From Asterias rubens (lineage: Eukaryota; Echinodermata; Asteroidea; Forcipulatida; Asteriidae), in contig NC_047076.1 in the NCBI RefSeq assembly GCF_902459465.1, positions 2,927,488-2,991,487 on the forward strand: a DNA stretch of 64,000 nucleotides, given 5' to 3'. The notes beneath the pieces were generated by a model. That model made no database searches, was not told where the DNA came from, and saw nothing but the letters and a program-made list of their open reading frames with translations. This document shows, piece by piece, positions 41,960 to 55,100 of this stretch. The number at the start of each line of letters is the position of its first letter. Positions within the stretch are counted from its first letter, which is position 1. Made by a program: the position numbers and the translations under genes.

Positions 41960-43366
41960 CTTGGAAGGTTTCTCTGTGTGTCACAGTCAGCAACTTGCTT
42001 TAAAAAGAAGACGAAATGTAGCAGAGAGTCGAACGCTGGTGTCTTGTACAGTTTGTGATGGAACTAATTAACATATGATGAATTATTCTGTCTTATTTCC
42101 CCCTCCTGGGTTGAATTAAGTCGTGTCCTGTGTTCACAGACGGATATTTACCAGTTTGGATGGTTTTGAGTTGTGTTGTGAGGGCCGCTTTAATACACTG
42201 AATGATGAAAAGGACATAATCTCCACAGACGCCTTGTAGTCTAAGCAAACAGCCGACAGATGATACAAGAAAGTATATCCTCAAGTTCCCAAAAGCAGGG
42301 ATTAGAATGATTGGATGGATTCAAAATTTGTTCAAAAAATTGCCCACGAGAAAAAAGTACAGACGGCGTTCAATAAAATGATTTATTATTTTTTTTCTTT
42401 CTTTTAAAAGAAGTGAAATCACCTTCAGCGAGGAGAAGAAACGGAGTCCAAGTTGAAAATTGATCTATCAGAGTGTTGAGATGTCCGTTTACTGGTCACA
42501 CTAGGACTTGACGTTTGCATCGGACTCGTTATCGATAACAACAGCTCTCTACAAGTAGTCAGTTTTTGTTTACCTCGATGGAAATTGGGAGAAGAGTAGG
42601 GGAGAGCGCGGTGGGGGCTAGAGCTAGAAAATCTGGATGATTATGCAAGCCTGCAGCAAGGTAGTCGCCGACGTACAACTACAAGACTCTCCTGTGGACG
42701 TGGGATAATTAATTGCATTTTGACGGTGATCCGCCAAACGTCGGGACGGTTGCGCTGTTGCGCCTGGTACACTTCATTCCATTAGGTAAATGAAAAAAAG
42801 AAACTCTGAAGAAAGTCCGGCTTAACCTTATGCGGCTCAATTCCAAATGAAAATTTCCCGGTGTAAGCAGCTTGGTAGACCCTTAAGCCCCCGTCAATCT
42901 CTTCAAGTCAATATGGGATGATTTTCAGAAGAAGAGAAAAGCCTTTCTGTGTGTCTGCAAAGACATCCGGTGTTCACAGGTACTGCGGGCTCCTGTTACA
43001 TTTGTCGGTGGTCACCACAAGTGACTGAACATGTTCCTCTGAATCAACTGCATAAAAATAAAGAGAAACAAAATTATATTAAATAGGCTGTGAACAGAGT
43101 TGTTTTCATACTCAAATTGTATGAGCCAAGCTCCCACCTATCCGGAAATTAATTTTCTATATCAAAACACGGTGACAAAGCTCTATGCTGACTACATATA
43201 TACAGACATTGCAGTCACTGTGTGGACATTTTTTTGTTCGGTACACATAAGGGAAATCCTACTTAAAAAACACCATGTGGACGTGTGTAAGTCCACAATA
43301 AGTGTTTCAAGTCCCTACATTATTATGTTGTTTTCTCATGTCCACACTGTGACTCCGTATATAGCA

Positions 43367-43754
43367 TTAAAGGCAGTGGACACTATTGGTAATTACTCAA
43401 AATAATTATTAGCATCAAACCTTTCTTGGTGACGAGTAATGGGGAGAGGTTGATGGTATAAAACATTGTGAGAAACGGCTCCCTCTGAAGTGCCATAGTT
43501 TTCGAGATAGAAGTAATTTTCCACGAATTTGATTTTGAGAGGTCTCAGATTTAGAACTCGAGGTCTCGAAATCAACCATCTAAACGCACACAACTTCGTG
43601 TGACAAGGGTGTTTTTTCTTTCATTATTATCTCGCAACTTCGATGACCGATTGAGCTCAAATTTTCACAGGTTTGTTATTTTATGTTTATGTTGAGATAC
43701 ACCAACTGTGAAGGCTAGTCATTGACAATTACCAATAGTGTCCACTGCCTTTAA
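43367..43754 (+). repeat. MITE family A copy
   Basis: Full-length, with ends TTAAAGGCAGTGGACAC and GTGTCCACTGCCTTTAA. A short unrelated repeat pair (ATTAATTTTCTATATCAAAA) flanks it at about 43148 and 43970. Confidence 0.85.
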
Positions 43755-44334
43755 AACACACACTAGTTCCCTAGACTATTCAAATTAATGATGTGACACC
43801 GTTTTTTGTTCACCGACGTGAGATTCTTTAAGTGGTACAACTTGGGGACCCACATTTTCTTTAAAACTGGGGTTGAAAAAGTGGAGGGCTTATTCCTCAA
43901 TGGGCGAAAAAAAAACAGAGTTGTTTTCATACTCCAAATCTACGAGTCAAGCTTCCTTGCATCCAGAAATTAATTTTCTATATCAAAACTCGGTGACAAA
44001 GCTCTTTGCCGACTTCACAAACACACATGCAGGCACACTAAACCCATACTGTTGAATTACTGAAAGTCCCTTGTGTATTGTACCCATGAGAGATTCTTAA
44101 AGTAGTACAACTTGGGGACCTCCCTGTTCTTTAAAACTGGGATTGAAAAAGCGGAGGACTCTTGTTCTCTGATGGGCGACAAAACAGGAAGTCATGGTTG
44201 TTTACAAACGGAAAGTGGATCTCATCTGAAGTGGACGGGCACGTATTGAAGCAAACAAATAGAAGAGCTTGTACAGTAGGCATGGTTATGCAAATAAATT
44301 TAAATGAAATTAGCACAAGTTTGTAGTTGGATCC

Positions 44335-44712
44335 TTAAAGCCATTGGACCCTTTCGGTAAACAGTGTTGTCCAAGGCCCACACTTTGTGTACCACAACTT
44401 CTATATCAACTAACAGACCTGTGAAAATTTAGGCTCAATCGGTCATCGGAGTCAGGAGAAAACAACGGAAAAACCCACCCTTGTTTCCGCGCGTTTCGCC
44501 GTGTCATGACACGTGTTTAAAATAAATCCGGAATTCTCGTTAACGAGAATTTATATTGTTTTGCTGTTTTTCTCAAAAAGTACAGCATTTCATGGAATAA
44601 TATTTCAAGAGAAGTCTTTCACCATTGCCTTCTGTAAACCCTGTAAAGTTATTTGTAAATCTGTGAACTTTTTTTTTTTTTTTTTCTCAACCGAAAGGGT
44701 CCAATGGCTTTA
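44335..44712. repeat. MITE family B, TTAAAGCCATTGGACC ends
   Basis: About 380 bp with inverted ends TTAAAGCCATTGGACCCTTT and AAAGGGTCCAATGGC-TTTAA. Internal layout parallels family A (CCTGTGAAAATTTAGGCTCA, CGGTCATCGGAGT). Probably a related but distinct subfamily. Confidence 0.75.
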
Positions 44713-47371
44713 AATCTGAGATCAATATTCACAATATTAGTTTAAAGTAAAATTGTTTACTTCTAAAAGGAGTTCATTTGGAACAAGTACACATCAGGCA
44801 CAGTTTAGGGAACTTGCTTTTGTTAATCGTTATTCCCTTTTCTTTAAAAAAATCCCCTCGTGGGGAACCAGTTTAACCATAGAGCGAAAAAAAGTCTTTT
44901 CTCTATGGTGTTAAAGAAATAACATTGTGGGTGTCTTTGTTAATTGTGTAAAAGTCCCCAGAGCTGTGTGTATGCCAACCCAAGCGTTTATTTAAACAGG
45001 TTATATTTGAATAAATGTTAACAAAACAAATCTGAAGTTTGCAGGGCGATACATCTTTGTAATATGTAAGGGCAAGGAATTTTTTCCACCATTTGTATGT
45101 AAAGAACCCCCTTCTACCATAGTACCATGTTTTATATGAATGCAGGAAACGCACATTTCTACTGGAACATTTCAAAGGGCACCAAGGCAAAGACAATAAT
45201 AGTGGTAGAGGTAACTGCCTTCATCGCCTCCATGAAACATCAGGCCTGAGTTTGGGATAGTACGTAGTGGCTTCATTTTTGTACCTAGGTGCATTTCAGT
45301 TTATGAAATTGATGAATCACGTTGTACTATGAACATGAACATGAATATTGGCAGATCATTTGATATTTTCATTCTGAATCACACTATATAAATAAAAAAA
45401 CAACCCGACCACAAAATAATACAAATTTGCACAAATGAATTAGCCACCAGACAAATCAACTTCAGTGGCTGATCACTCTGGCAACGTTGCCTAACACTCA
45501 TTGATTGATGGATTTGTTTTTCTTTGACGGTGTGCTCAAGTCCACATGCACACGGCCAAAGTATAGAGTTCACTGCTCTCCACAATGACGACATTGTACA
45601 GGTCCTTCTCTTTCCTTGCCGTTCCTTTTCTGTATTCTTCTCTCTCCGCTATACAATAGAAACAGGAGCCGGATACTCAGGAAAGGTTTCATTGCGAGGA
45701 ACTAATGTGGTACTTATTGATTACAGGAAACGGTTTCTCAGAGGAAATGAACATTAGAAGGAGTCAATTTGCTCAGCCCTGATTGTATACACGTCGACGG
45801 GGTAAACACTTCTCATAACGTGTTGCCTTCACGACCATACTCTGCGCATTTCTTGGAATCCTACACTTGTTTTTCTTCTAATCAGTGATAAATCTTGTCT
45901 CATTTAAAAGGAAGTCGAGATCTGGGGAATTTCAAGTGGGATGCGCAAACAAAGTGTCCGATATATGCAACCCCAAATTTACAAACAAATAAGGAAACAA
46001 CTTCCGGATGAAGGCAAAGTCAACAAATCATGATTACCCGTTGTTAATCTTTGTTAAGAATAACAACTTGGATAAGTTCAATACCAAATGGGAGTCTTTT
46101 GTATTGCTATGTACCAACTAAATGCCTTGTATAATCATCAAACTTCCTGTTTTTGCAATTTGCCATTTCTCTCTTAGTATCGTTCTATAAGTAGTTGGTT
46201 TTACCAGAAGTTTGTGTAGCTTTGTACATTGAAGAAAATTTCCCCCTCCAGGGGAAAAAAATAAAAATAAAAAACGAACAAAAACAGTTGCGTGAGATAT
46301 ACTGAAAGAGATACCCATGAAAGTCATACTGAAAATAATGACCTGTTGAAATACATGTGTAGCATCAATTGAAACAAAGTAGACTTTGTAAGGTATGGGT
46401 TTCGCACATGGTTAATGTATACTTGTCAACTATTCCTATTGTCCCCATTGTAAAATGACCTATTTGTAAACTATTTGTTAAACTCACCCATCTGTTGGTT
46501 CATACAGGTAATACTGAAAGAGCTCCATTTACCACAGGATCTTTAAAAAAAAATCCAAAAGCCCTTCAGAAAACGTGGGAGTGCTTTTTGTGCAGAGTGT
46601 GCACTCAGCTAAATGCATTTAGTGGAAAACACTAAGAATTTAGACTTAAATGCAAACAGTGCATTAATACATGTAGCAATTCTTTCTGCAAGATTTGGGG
46701 TAGGCTTTATTGTATGCACAGTAATTGAAAGCAATTTCATGCAATGGTGATATTCAAAGAGGCTTTTTTATACAATGTATGTTTTCTGTAAAAAGAAAGG
46801 GGAGCACTTCTGCAGGTAAAGGGCTGGCTTTTTTGTATGTGACTCGGTTCTAGATGTCTCAAAATTTTAGATTATTTCAATACTCCTATCAAATTTATTA
46901 GTGAGCCTTAGTTTTAACAATTTTATAATAATATTAATCCACTTTTCTTGTTTGCAAAAAACACTAGGCCTACGTGTGTAACAATGCACAAAATGTAGCT
47001 GTAAATAATGGTGAAAATGTCATCAACAGTCCACAGTAGGCCTACACTATCACACAATCAGTCAAAACTAGGAACAACATTTTTACATATGTCTGAAGTT
47101 CAATATAGGCTTATACAGTGTTATCCCTACTATTGCTCACTGAACCATGCAAACGTGACAAAACCTAATCAGATTTATTAATTACTGAACTTGACATTGT
47201 TCTGCATGACTGCATTTGATATGTTGAATATTTATTTTCAGGATGATTGGCAGCGACCTTGACCATTCCCCAGTAATGACATTTTCTGCAAAATGCACCT
47301 ACTAAGGGTAGCCTTGAGCCCTTATAAAATTTCTTTTCATAAAGTGAGCGTTGTGTGAGGACAGTATTTTC

Positions 47372-47710
47372 TTACTCCTTACATTCCTTGAGAAATTTTT
47401 CCAATATTGTGAAATTTCCAAGCAGGTAATGATGTACAAAATGTACTAATCTACGTGTACAACAAAAGCTTACGCTAGCGGAATGTTTTGCAACAAACCT
47501 TGTGCACTCCTCCATGTGAAAACAATTCGCTGTGTTTGTCGGGCGTTCCTTGCGAAAGTAGTCTAACCGCGCATGCGCTCCAAGTAAAGCCCATTTCACA
47601 TCAAAGAGCCACTTCCAAGGAAATGTAACCCCAGGTAGTTTCATGATTGATTCACACTCAATGCAGTTTTCTATGAAGAGTGATATGCTGACCCCGGGTT
47701 TATCTGACAT
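47372..47710 (-). CDS. Unassigned 112-aa open frame
   Basis: Starts MSDKPGVSIS and ends LKECKE, with a cysteine- and aromatic-rich middle (FPWKWLFDVKWALLGAHARL). I do not recognise a family. It is longer than most chance frames in this AT-rich spacer, but has no visible promoter, splice partner or paralogue here. It may be a repeat fragment or a chance frame. Confidence 0.15.
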   Translation of the reverse strand: MSDKPGVSISLFIENCIECESIMKLPGVTFPWKWLFDVKWALLGAHARLDYFRKERPTNTANCFHMEECTRFVAKHSASVSFCCTRRLVHFVHHYLLGNFTILEKFLKECKE

Positions 47711-47913
47711 TTAAAACCCTACTCCCACGGAAGATAACTATTTTCTGGGAAAAGCTATTCCCCAGGTATTTGCCAGGGTTAGTGATTTGTGAAAAGGTCA
47801 TACATTGTACAAATTTTCTTAGGAATTTTCTGTGAAACTCATCTACTGTAGTGTGAAAGAGCTTCTTTACATTAGAGTGCCTCCAGGGTTTGAAATTTAC
47901 ACCATTTGGCCAG

Positions 47914-48258
47914 TTAAAGACACTGGACACTGTTGGTAATTGTCAAAGACCAGTCTTCCCACTTGCTGTATCTCAACATAATATGCATAAAATATCAAAC
48001 CTCTGAAAATTTGAGCTCAATTGGTCGTCGAAGTTATGAGATAATAATGAAGGAAAAAACACCCTTGTCATACGGAGTTGTGTGCTTTCAGATGCTTGAT
48101 TTCGAGGCCTGGGTGTTTTTTCTTTCATTACTTTCTCGCAACTTTGACGACCAAATGAGCTCAAATTTTCACAGGTTTGTTAGTTTGTGCATATGTTGAG
48201 ATACACCAAGTGAGAAGACTGGTCTTTGACAATTACCAATAGTGTCCAGTGTCTTTAA
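47914..48258. repeat. Fold-back derivative of MITE family A
   Basis: Both halves carry the same family A arm in opposite orientation: AAAGACCAGTCTTCC-CACTTG on the left and AAGTGAGAAGACTGGTCTTT on the right, meeting near 48105-48110. Ordinary copies have two different halves. This one is close to a full palindrome. Confidence 0.8.
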
Positions 48259-49530
48259 AGCAGGCCTGGAAAATTACAAGGAGGCAATGGCCCATGTTGC
48301 CCTCAAGGTATGCCTTGGACTTGGTGCCCATTCAAAAGTTACCCATACCCTGTTGTCCAATGGAGTGCACTATATAAAATAAAAATGGCTTTGCCTTTCA
48401 AAGATGAAATTCTAGACCTGTAATAACCGTGCATCAAGACAGTGAAATTGTAGTTGAGTCTGCGTACATCATGTACATGGTCTATTAAAAAATACAAACT
48501 GAAATTTCAGAATGGGATGGTTCAACATATTCCAAGGTTGGTATTTACAGTAACAGCTTTGACTTATCTACCAGTCTTCTACTAGACATTGACGGACCTT
48601 CAAATGCATTATTTTTGTGTGAAACCTCTATTTAAGAAGGGTCTGGGGAGTGCAGACCGAGAATTGGGCAACAAATAGCGTCACATTTGGACATTCTATG
48701 GAAGGTGATGAGCGTGTGTGTGTGTTGCTCCCCTTCCCCGGAAACTAAGCGGTGTCACGACCAACATCACACCCCGTCCTGCGCGCCATGCGGCCCCACG
48801 ATTTCACACTCGCACAACTCGCTACTGCAGTGTCAACTGCAAGTTCTCCGCATTCTCATAAAATGACATTTTTCCCAGTCTTGTACAAACATAATAAAGA
48901 AGCAAATCTGGTAATTTTTACTCACCACTGAACCAAAGAGATGCCTCTTCCACAGCTCGACCAATTACACTACGGGCATTTCAGGACATGCTGAAATAAG
49001 AATTTCTTTTTAACAAAATAATTTCACATGCAAGAATGAACCTTTTTTTGACCAACCCATTAAATTCCTCTATTCATACTGGTACCCACAAAACCACAAA
49101 ACAGTATTATATTTCTATGGGTTTTGTACACCAACGAAATTTCAATGGAATTATTATCACAAGAGGGCGCAAGTGATAATAGTCCTTCTGACAAAAACAA
49201 AAAATAATAATCACCATCAATTTATTTTTGTCCAAGCGTACGCCGACTCTCTGTATTGCTATTCGTTTTTGACTGGTGTAGACTTTTTGATCGGACGGTT
49301 GATCGGGTAGCAATTGTTTTTTTCCCTGCACATTAGAAGTGTGCTTTTCAATGGAGAATTTTAGTTTCTCTAAATCCATTAAAAAAAAGGAATCCTTAGA
49401 AAACATCATTAAAATGTTTGAGGATTTGGCATGCCATTCTAATGATTTTTTTTTGCAGGGGAAACATGCGATCGGGTAACGTAAACCGCAGAGACGGCTA
49501 CATCATATTCAAGAGCAACAACAACACAAA

Positions 49531-49965
49531 TCAGGCAAGCTCAAAACGGATGACAACATATAAAACTATTGGGGATTTAAAATAAACAGCCCCTATTATC
49601 CCCGCTATGTCAGTTTGGGATATCCATGGCTGCATGGGTTTCAAATTATCATTTTTGTATCCTCCCTTGTCATGACCCTGATCATGGCTAAGGAATTCTG
49701 AAACACCTTTATCATTGTTTGGGTTTAGTTCACATTGTCGACTCAGTTGGCGCTCGGTTGGAAATAGTCGATTTAATGACCCTCTAGGAGAAAACATGCA
49801 AAGCGTCACATAGACATATTTTTGAGAGCCCACAATAACCAAAAAATGGTTCAGCGTAAACTGGAATTGCCCAATAATGTGACCTGCACTATGGGGTTGT
49901 TGATTTCCAACTTGATGTAATTTGGACGACATAAAAATAGGCCCTAAAAAAATTGTCCCACTCAC
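49531..49965 (-). CDS. Unassigned 144-aa open frame
   Basis: Starts MSGTIFLGPI, ends VVIRFELA and includes SHDQGHDKGGYKND. No family recognised and no neighbouring exon or repeat explains it. Its composition is close to that of the surrounding spacer, so chance is the leading explanation. Confidence 0.12.
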   Translation of the reverse strand: MSGTIFLGPIFMSSKLHQVGNQQPHSAGHIIGQFQFTLNHFLVIVGSQKYVYVTLCMFSPRGSLNRLFPTERQLSRQCELNPNNDKGVSEFLSHDQGHDKGGYKNDNLKPMQPWISQTDIAGIIGAVYFKSPIVLYVVIRFELA

Positions 49966-50020
49966 TGAGAGAGGTTTAGATCAAGATTGATGCTCGCGGC
50001 GGGCGTTTGGATGTACCATA

Positions 50021-50154
50021 GCCCACCTTGTTGAGCTGTAATGGCTCCGCTTTTAACATCGGTCTCATGAGACCGATGTTAAAAGCGGAGCCATTAACAG
50101 CTCATGAGACCGATGTTAAAAGCGGAGCCATTATCAGCTCAACAAGGTGGGCTA
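50021..50154. mobile_element. Palindromic element with repeated arm and direct flanking repeats
   Basis: Outer inverted ends GCCCACCTTGTTGAGCTG and CAGCTCAACAAGGTGGGC. Inside, the block ATGGCTCCGCTTTTAACATC occurs once and its inverse GATGTTAAAAGCGGAGCCAT twice. Direct repeats GATGTACCATAG flank the element at 50010-50021 and 50155-50166, which looks like a target duplication. Confidence 0.8.
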
Positions 50155-50982
50155 GATGTACCATAGATGATTATAAGCTACCTTTACTGCACTGACTGGT
50201 GTAGGCCTACACAGGTGTTTTAATTTTGAGGGGAGTATCTCAGGGACCAGGGACTCCCCATATTGAGCAGAGGATTAAAGTTCAAGAGTCAATAAATAAT
50301 GTTCCCTCCTTATTCACTGCAAAAACATGAGTGACTTCTGAGTAATTTTCGTGTATGAGTTTATTACTACTACTTGTGTGGCGCATCCAGCCTTTACATC
50401 TCCATCAGAACATGAAAGAGGGCGCTATTTGTGGGACCGTACAAAGCCAGTCTACCGGAAAAGTTCGGGGAGAGTGGGAGGGGCGGGGCTAAATATTATC
50501 TTTAAGATTATTCAAAAAAATGTTGTAGTTGTTAGTATTATATTGTTGAATTTTAATATTGTTATCAACTATTATGTCGGCTAACTTGAGATACTTCAAT
50601 TGTGGTCCAGCCGATGTTCACCTTTCTGTCTTCAAATAAAAGCAACTCCCCCAAATAATTGTAATTATTCAAATCGACGAATCGATCATCAAACCTAATG
50701 AAACTGAACCTCAAAGAAATTTTGATCCGCAATTATTGACATAATAATATATCAAGTTAAAGCACGATGTACAAACACTTAAACTGATAACGATGTCGTA
50801 TAAACCCGGGATCTACTTTCAGAGAAGCAATGAAACTCACTGCAACATTAGGGCCGCGAGCTGATTATTGCCCCAATAAATCCACAGTTAACCAAACCGT
50901 AAAATCAATCAATATTATGGTTAAAATTTTAAACATCATGCAACAATGTTAAAATAGCATGGCCCAATTTCGTTAAGCCTAC

Positions 50983-51306
50983 TTAAAGGCAGTGGACACT
51001 GTTGGTAACTGCTCAAAATAATTAAAACATTGTGAGAAACGGCTCCCTCTGAAGTGCCATAGTTTTCGAGAAAGAAGAAATTTTCCTCGAATTGATTTCG
51101 AGACCTCAGATTTAAAACTTGAGGTGGCGAAATCAACCATCTAAACGTACACAACTTCGTGTTACAAGGGTGTTTTTTTCTTTCATTATTATCTCGCAAG
51201 TTCGATGACCGATTGAGCTCAAATTTTCACAGGTTCGTTATTTTATGCATATTGTTGAGATACACCAACTGTGTTGACAATTACCAATAGCGTCCACGGC
51301 CTTTAA
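50983..51306 (+). repeat. MITE family A copy, shortened
   Basis: Ends TTAAAGGCAGTGGACACTG and CGTCCACGGCCTTTAA. About 60 bp are missing inside compared with full copies. Confidence 0.8.
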
Positions 51307-52054
51307 GCACAAACACTTGCTAAGCACAGAATAAAATTGCTTAGCAGAAACAGAAAAAAAAAATTGTCAAGCAGTTGTATCATACGTATGATTTTTTTAT
51401 GAAATTGAGCCAAGATGTCTAAGAAACGAAAACCTTTTATTTTGCTATACATCAAAATTACCACTGGATCGTAGTGCTTAATGTTTTTTTCTTCTAATAC
51501 GATTAAAAAAAACATCAGGATTTTTTTTGAGGATGGCTTTTCTATAAACGGGAGCAAAATTGCGCCTGGGGCCCTGCCTAGCTGACTCACTTTTGGCTGA
51601 GTCAATGACGGTTTTGGCCGTGGTGTAAAAGTAAATGAAATATTTCCGTTGGTTTAACCATCACGGTATGATCGGCTGGCCATAGCATTAGACATTAGAG
51701 TAGTTTGACAAGCTTAAAACTAAAGGGGTGATAGGTTACCCTTGACCACTGACACAACCCCCCCCCCCCCCGCCCCACCCCAGTCGTCCCACTTATCCGA
51801 CCGTACCGGTAGTCGAGTCAGCCAGATAGGTACCGTTTACTAAAGCTTACAAAAAGGAGGCAACAACGCGCGCGTGTGACTGACTTTAACTGGCTATTGT
51901 GTGTGCACAAGAAGAGTACCTCAACCACAAATCTCTACTGTTGACATAATCATCGAGGTCTCTCTCCAATATCATGGTGGTGGTTGAAAGTCGTCACTTC
52001 ACAAATTATTGCAATTTCATAGCAATGAGGAGGTAGAAGTACTTCATATCTTTT

Positions 52055-52070
52055 TATAAACTGCGGAAGT
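52055..52070 (+). promoter_or_regulatory. Possible TATA box and ETS-type site of the integrin gene
   Basis: TATAAA at 52055-52060 followed by CGGAAGT, an ETS-type core, lies about 120 bp upstream of the integrin ATG. A start site about 30 bp downstream would leave a 5' UTR near 95 nt. No upstream in-frame start was seen. Confidence 0.35.
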
Positions 52071-52181
52071 TCCACTTACACGATACAAAAACCAAGGCCT
52101 GTGCAGTTCATGTGTGCATTTTTACGAGTACAGTGAACATTTTTAGCTGGAGTAGCAAGCAGCAATCACATTCATAGTACA

Positions 52182-55100
52182 ATGGTGTTTAAATTGACAC
52201 ATGGACACTCCGAGAGAATTAGGCAGTGCGTGGCCTCGACTTGTCCCGGGGCAGAGGACCGCTTGGCCCCACGGAGTACTCGGACAGTCCACGCTGTGTC
52301 TCACCGGTGGAGGGTCGCCTTGCTTCTTGGAGTTTGGTGGTGTGTTTTGGGACTGACAAGAGCGTTTAACTTGGACATAGATAGTCCTGTTCAATATCAG
52401 GGACCACCGGGGAGCTATTTTGGATATTCAGTAGTGCTGCACGAAAATTTCCAGGGAAAATGGTGAGATAGTTTTCTTTTGAATTTTAAAAGTTTTCCTC
52501 CGCATAGCCCTAGTACGTAGGCCTATAATTTGAAAATTGTGCTAGTACATTACTTTTATTTTTATTTTATCCCCTTCTTTGTGCATGTGTGTGCCTTCAT
52601 TCAGTTTGTATTGATGTTGAAATTGTTTTTTAAATCATATACTTTTTTTTTATAGAAAATCTGTGTTTCAATTTTGCAATTGTTTTATTTTGAGCTTTTC
52701 AATTCTTATGAGAAAATGAAAATTATTAAACTGTTGCAAACTGCTTACCATACCCGGTCTAGCCAAAAGGACCTATAGACGCTTTTATGGTATAAATGCA
52801 AACAATATTTTTTGGCCTGATGTGTCGACTCTTTTTAGAGTTATGTCATTTTATGTGTTGCTTTCAAAGGATTATTTGAATAAAAAAAAGGACCCCGGCC
52901 TTGGTACATGTACTTTACTGTTTAGCAAGAGAAATAAATTGAAAAAATGTTCAATGTTGAGGCACCATAATTTTACCGGCTAGACACTGAAATCACTGAC
53001 TTCTGGCTGGAGTGGTGGTCCAGTTTTTGAGCCCAGTAGCACTATGTAGCACTCTCATATACATCCATACCTTAGTAGGTAGTGCATAAATAGTTGCGAT
53101 AACATAACCCTCCTCTTCACCGTCAGGAGGAGGGTTACGTTATCGCAACTAGTGAATCAATTGAACCTCTAGTGAATTATGAATTTCAGGAGACCATCTG
53201 GTTGATTGGGTGTGGGGAGGGTAACATTTATATGAGTGAGTAAAAGTACATTATGTTGACTTAATAACGATGAACAAAAAGTTGCTAATACTGTGGGAGG
53301 ACAGGATTGGATTGGGGTTGGGGATGGGGTGGGTGGATGACTTGTAAGAAATAAGTAACACCCCTGCAATGACCTTAAACATGTTGAGAACTTTGGGCGA
53401 CCCCTAGCTAATGCAGCACCTCATAGGCATACTACATGCACAGAGTAACACTTAATGCCTCCTGTAGTTGAGTCATCTTGTACACTACATCATGGGACTG
53501 TGCAGTAACTTCTATCTCAATGGTCTTTTCAAGTGGCCCTGCCTCCAGGATTTTTGTGCAAGTGACACAAAGCCTTACTTGGTTGATAAAACACGTACAA
53601 AAAAAAGACGCAAGCTCACCAGAGGCGTTTAGGTGATTAGAGATAATGATCACTGCACTTTCATAAAAATGCAGTGGTTCGGTGCAAGTTTTGTAGTGGC
53701 CCTGTGTTACCATGGAGGGTATAACTACAAATCTTATCAATCAATTTGAAGCGATTAAAATGCGAGGTGAGGAAACTTTCACCCCATTATTAGGTTTTTT
53801 TCTGGAGGATCGTTACAAAAGAGCAAACTAGTTATGGTGGTATTCTTATTTCAGACCTGGATTTGATTGAAAATTTCAAGGCCAAAATGACAGCATTTGT
53901 TGCTTATGAGTGGTGGTTGGTGTACACCAATGGCAACAAACATTTGTTGTGTCTAAATCACATTTCTCCCTTCATCATATTTTGCAAAAGTCTACCATAG
54001 TCATTATCATCTTAAAAATACAAGTATTGTACTTTGCAGTACTAAGGCACTGGACACCTTTGGTATCGTCAAAGACCAGTATTCCTACTTGATGTATCCC
54101 AATTTATGCATAACAATCCTGGAAAAATTTGGGCTCAGTTGTGAGAGAATAATGAAAGAAAAAACACCCTTGTTGCACAAATGTGTGTGCTAATTCAGAT
54201 GCCTAAAAAAAGGCTTTGAAGGAATGAATTCTTTGAAAATTTGAGTGAGAAATTACCTCCTACTAAAAACTATGTTCCTTCAGAGGGTAGGGAGCCGTTT
54301 CTCACAATGTTGTGAACTATCAACAGCTCTCCCCATTGTTCGTTCCCAAGTAAGTTGTTATGCTAACAATTAGTTTGAGTGTTTAGGCCTACCAGTATTG
54401 TCCAGTGCCTAGCCTGATAAGAAAAGCCACAGGTTGGTAATTCTCAGGTTGGGGGGGGGGGGGGCAGGGGTGAGAGGGAAGAAGGTGTATCAGCAATCCA
54501 AAATATTACCACCAGTGAACTCTTATCTCGTTTGACAAATAACAATTTTGCTTCCAAAAGTGAGAGGGAAGAAGGTGTATCAGCAATCCAAAATATTACC
54601 ACCAGTGAACTCTTATCTCGTTTGACAAACAACAATTTTGCTTCCAAAAGTGATGTCAAAATCGTTTCCTGTTCCCCCAAATTTTAAAGCCTTGTACAAG
54701 TTGTGCCTGCAGTAAGTCCAGGCTCTGTAATTCTTTACGACATAACTACTGGTGATTCCAATGTCTGTAAAATTCACTTTTTGGGGGTTTAAAATAAAAA
54801 GTCTCCAATAAATGCAAAATAATATCAGGTGTCCACATGTCAAAATGTTGTTGGTTCTTCTTGAGGTGACCTTCCTGTTATTCCTTGTCCCTTTGTGGGG
54901 GAGTGTAACAAAGTTAAGTGCCAATTACTGGCCAGCAGCTGGCTTTTGACAGGTTACGAGTGACTTTGATCCCTTTTCACTTTGTTGTTTTGTGTTTTGA
55001 TAAAAATAACAAGCTCGGCAAGTTTACTGGGGAAAAAAAAGAAAGAAAACAAAACCAAAAACCCAAAATATAACCCATGAGGAAAATCCTCAAATATTGT

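Larger units (their letters stand above)
41960..52181. other. Divergent spacer between M-Ras and the integrin gene
   Basis: Holds the promoters of both genes, not precisely placed. The stretch 41960-42900 is less repetitive and somewhat richer in GC, and may include the M-Ras 5' UTR. A good minus-strand donor-like GTGAGTAAAA lies near 48917-48926 but has no proof of being an exon edge. MITEs are at 43367-43754, 44335-44712, 47914-48258 and 50983-51306. Two unassigned open frames are at 47372-47710 and 49531-49965. Confidence 0.45.

Noticed and set aside
54444-54680. Protein with a repeated 30-residue unit on the minus strand
   Set aside because: Produced by the 90-bp tandem DNA duplication next to a G-homopolymer; no family match or exon signals.
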